This document shows positions 61,301 through 64,000 of a stretch of DNA of 64,000 nucleotides, piece after piece; within the stretch, counting starts at the first letter, position 1, and each line of letters opens with the position of its first letter. Position numbers and translations under genes: made by a program. The DNA comes from Taenia hydatigena (taxonomy: Eukaryota; Platyhelminthes; Cestoda; Cyclophyllidea; Taeniidae), in assembly GCA_036345935.2 (NCBI GenBank), contig JADWOT020000008.1, positions 8,946,156 to 9,010,155 on the forward strand, written 5' to 3'. The notes beneath the pieces were generated by a model that saw nothing but the letters and a program-made list of their open reading frames with translations, was not told the DNA's origin and did not search any database.

Positions 61301-63197
61301 AGGAAATAGGCAAGGTCTGGCAGGACAAATGAAAGACTGTTTAGTTGGTCGGCGAGAAAGAAGTCGGGGAAACGGACTCTAGCGAGTGGCGCTCGGATGA
61401 TTCGGAACTGGTAAAAGTGTGTAAAAAGCCACTTTATTATTTTAGAGACAACAAACATTCCAGAACTTATTGTTTCGTGTCACTAAGATAGATTCAGAAG
61501 TTGTTGGCAAGTAGAATTTATGTTGCCCTGGTACCGCAGTGAAGAAGAAGTTCGATGCAATACATTGGAAAAGTAGTTGTGATTTGTGTGGTTTCAAAAC
61601 AGGATCAATGAGCCTTGACTGATAGTTTCAAAAGCATGATCAATAGACTTGATGTAAGGGTCTTCAAGAATGGCAGTACGTAAACATGACATTAAGAGAC
61701 ACTTGCCACCATAAAGCGATAAAATGAGCCGAAGATTATTTCCGAGTAGACAAAAATACATAATGTCGCCATATCAGGGGAAATCTTGGAGACACGAAAT
61801 CCTCTACAGTGAGCACGCATGGATGATTACGATCGGATTTATTTTAACAAGAATCTATAGCCGAATCTGGAACAGATAGACTCTACCAATTTCAGATTTA
61901 AAGAGACATGAAAAAACTGGATTGATGACAGTGATTTATGGAATAGAATAAAGCGAATGCCGAGTTAAAAAGCCGAGAAAGTGTTAGCCCCATCAGTGTA
62001 AAGCACATAACTGATAAGGCGCACGGCCCCAAACAAATAAAAGGTGCATTTCAATGGGCAACCGAGGCATTTGTTCACCAGCCCATTGATAATGGGAAAC
62101 TCAGCCAGCTGCTGCAGTTGCCCCAGTCTTTTCAGATGTAGATAAACTGGCGTGTGTGCAATGAAGAACACATGCAGATTTCCCGAAGACTCAGTGGTTT
62201 GCGGCTGCAATAGTGCAAGTGTGATCTGAAAGGTGAGTGGTGATAATTAAGAGACGCGTTCTGACGGGTACGTGCATATTTCTCACCCTTCATGTAGTGA
62301 AAGGCTTTCAACGTCACTCTAACGCGGTGCATTTTTCACCGAAACTTGTGCAACAACATATGATGACGTCGTCGCAAAAAAAGAGACCCACTCATGTGAT
62401 ATCAGGTGATGAGGCGAACAATGGTGTGTGATAGTAGGAAGCTTCACCTATGCATTTACTAAAGAGCCATTTAAAGTAGAACTATGTCAATACGACTAGC
62501 GGTGCCTCGGACGGAGAAAGGCTGAGTCAGCCAAGTGGTCAGTTGGAACAAGCACACGTCTAGACGGGTGAGGCCACTAAATTCGCTAACATCCAAGCCT
62601 CAGTAATCGCTTGGAAGCCGTTGAGGCGTTCCTTACAATAACTGAAAACCAAGGATCATCGGCCCTTAAGCAATTGTAAGGGATCATTGGGAATGTAAGC
62701 TTGGCAATGTGAAAATCTTATCTTTTTTAAAGCCAATATTGCCTGACAGCAGTGCTCTTGCTTAATGCAAGTATTTAAATGCAAAACAGTGAAATGCCCA
62801 ACACTCCATTGCCGGGGTAAAAAAGAATTAGATGCGTTATCGGGAAAGTATGCAAATTTATTTTGGTGGAAGAGCGACAATATGAACGGAGGCCGATTCC
62901 CTTTAAAAAGGACTACTATCAACCAATACTATTGGCTAAAAGTAGTGAATCAAGACAGAATAACACACGATATAATAAATTCTAAACGATACGAGACAAA
63001 AACGAGGGCCAACTCACCAAGATCTTGAGAAGCCAGAAGCGAGACTTGAAGTGGAAGATGTGAAAGGGCAAGAGGAGGAAGACGAGCATGGTGATAAAGA
63101 GGATGAGTGGGGTCACGTAGCCAGGAAAGTGGATTAAATCAGAAAATTGGTAAAGCAACACCGCAGCACCCCAAAAGTCCGCCAAAAACATGCCCAT
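55399..63197 (-). CDS. XPR1: XPR1 phosphate exporter, EXS domain and tail, 5' part outside window
   Basis: Seven exons join in phase on the minus strand: 63197-63018, 61407-61206, 59219-59013, 58663-58381, 57675-57210, 56708-56229 and 55878-55399 (765 codons plus TGA). XPR1 exports inorganic phosphate across the plasma membrane; its cytosolic SPX domain, which senses inositol pyrophosphates, would lie upstream beyond the window. EXS landmarks appear in order: HFKSRFWLLKIL, FFLADQLNSL (usually FWLADQLNSL), WWRFLQCLRRYRD, NAGKYSTT, TWDLVMDWGLL, AYYYGAIVEDVIIRFAW, and [20 protein letters not shown]. After the core come some 440 residues of low-complexity tail (poly-Asn, Ser, Thr, Pro), far longer than the vertebrate tail. 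It ends with an acidic stretch (LNVEDTEDVERAQ) like the human C terminus. All acceptors have pyrimidine tracts; exon boundaries in the tail are less certain than in the core. It converges with the coiled-coil gene. Confidence 0.92.
60165..60235 (-). mobile_element. tRNA-derived SINE head in an XPR1 intron
   Basis: On the minus strand a box A-like GGCCTAGTGGAGGCG is followed about 40 nt later by a box B-like GGTGTTCAACCC, inside the intron between XPR1 exons at 61206 and 59219. The sequence after it (to about 60100) is GC-rich compared with its surroundings. The stems do not form a full cloverleaf. It differs from the tRNA-Arg family, and no second copy is in the window. Confidence 0.35.
61408..63017. 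other. XPR1 intron, 1.6 kb
   Basis: Lies between the exons ending at 63018 and starting at 61407, which join in phase 0 at the spacing expected for the family. Open frames inside (for example 61965-62210, minus) are therefore not exons of XPR1. No repeat of the window's families was recognised. Confidence 0.5.
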
Positions 63198-64000
63198 CTA
63201 AAAATAAGGACAAAAACAACACCAACACGTGGGTGCGTCCATTTCAGCTGATAGTAAATACGATTCGTATCGGTGGATGTCTACTACAGGGATGGAGAAT
63301 TTACTAGGATACACAGCTAGAAAGAAGAAATGATAAAAGTGAATGCATACTTAAATAAACTTTCACCGCAAAAATACGATTTACCGAATCTCAATGGCGA
63401 TACTCACTCAAATTTGGTATTTTAAAAAATGGGTGATAAACTGAGTGAGAATACGCAATCGTAATTGCACCTCTTTAAACTGTTTTGTCACCAAACGGCA
63501 AAATGCTTGAAACGGAGGCTAAAATTAATGAGCATTGAGTTCTGATTTATGAGCGAAAAAGACAGTCAAAATACTGTCACCACAATAGTTATCCATCATC
63601 GCTTAACCACTGGGAGCTAAAGCCACAAACTGGCGCCATGGCCTAGCCCTCCCGCCTACCGCCTATACGGAGTCAGATGGCCACTTGCGGTGTTTGCGTT
63701 AACAGATGAGGTGGCAGAAATCATAGTTCTCGATTGATCCTCTCGATCGTATTTGACTATATTTTAGAATGCATTAACTGATGATAGGAAGTCAAAAACG
63801 CATTTGCGATAAGTTGAACGATTCGATAAGCTGTCCTATGTGCTCATTTAGTTTGCATCGGAATGATTGGTAGACAATGGAAGCGGTTTGAAGGAATACG
63901 TATTAGCTGTAGCGTCCCATGGATAATGAGCCTTCGTGGGTGAAGCCAGTTTGTGTTGAACCTCACATTGTTCTGATAGGAATACAAGTACATCAGTTGC
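63198..64000. other. Start of the next XPR1 intron, no exon found
   Basis: I searched the minus strand for the XPR1 segment expected next upstream (the short loop before the helix starting at 63197) and did not find it. The remaining 5' exons must lie beyond the window end. Confidence 0.5.

Noticed and set aside
61965..62210. Minus-strand frame that could be taken as an XPR1 exon
   Set aside because: The neighbouring exons join in phase 0 at the spacing known for the family, leaving no room for it.
63630..63690. tRNA-like look of ggcgccatggcctagccctcc and the bases after it
   Set aside because: No box B at the right distance and no paired stems.
1..64000. CRISPR arrays, bacterial operons, reverse transcriptase, integrase or transposase genes
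   Set aside because: No array of spaced short repeats, no ribosome-binding-site operon structure and no catalytic motif of a mobile-element enzyme was seen; the content is animal-like.

Overview
The window is eukaryotic, from an animal. Coding sequence is broken into short exons by GT-AG introns. Two recognisable genes are animal-type: XPR1, a phosphate exporter, and a CCDC42/CFAP73-type flagellar coiled-coil protein. Divergence of the XPR1 core, intron sizes and heavy load of old repeats would suit a flatworm (tapeworm or fluke), but that is inference, not proof. A run of exactly 100 N (46651-46750) marks a scaffold gap.

Left of the gap (1-46650) I find no gene I can name. This part is a mosaic of local duplications at several ages: (i) an almost identical inverted pair of about 965 bp (4169-5134 and 10786-11750); (ii) a direct pair of about 0.7-0.8 kb carrying a tRNA-Arg-headed SINE (5137-5953 and 9105-9804), one copy with an internal microsatellite of about 39 GGT units; (iii) an old inverted pair of about 4.8 kb (11690-16480 against 45740-41020), with the family continuing to 39980 and partial copies at 21350-22620 and 24430-24720; (iv) a direct pair of about 3.1 kb (27906-31130 and 34401-37484) carrying a two-exon coding remnant, open in the first copy and broken in the second. 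One good tRNA gene, tRNA-Arg(CCT), lies at 25774-25846 on the minus strand.

Right of the gap (46751-64000) is gene-dense. An unrecognised two-exon gene (47265-48480, minus) stands head to head, 303 bp apart, with the CCDC42/CFAP73-like gene (48784-53261, plus; nine exons including a 29-nt microexon). That gene converges on XPR1 (55399-63197, minus; seven 3' exons in the window, the 5' SPX part lying beyond the window end). XPR1 carries a C-terminal tail far longer than in vertebrates. Between the convergent genes lies a stretch that looks like decayed coding sequence.

Gene models were built by reading exon frames, GT/AG sites and splice phases by hand. They are phase-consistent but unsupported by transcripts. 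Similarity between repeats was judged by eye; percentages were not computed.
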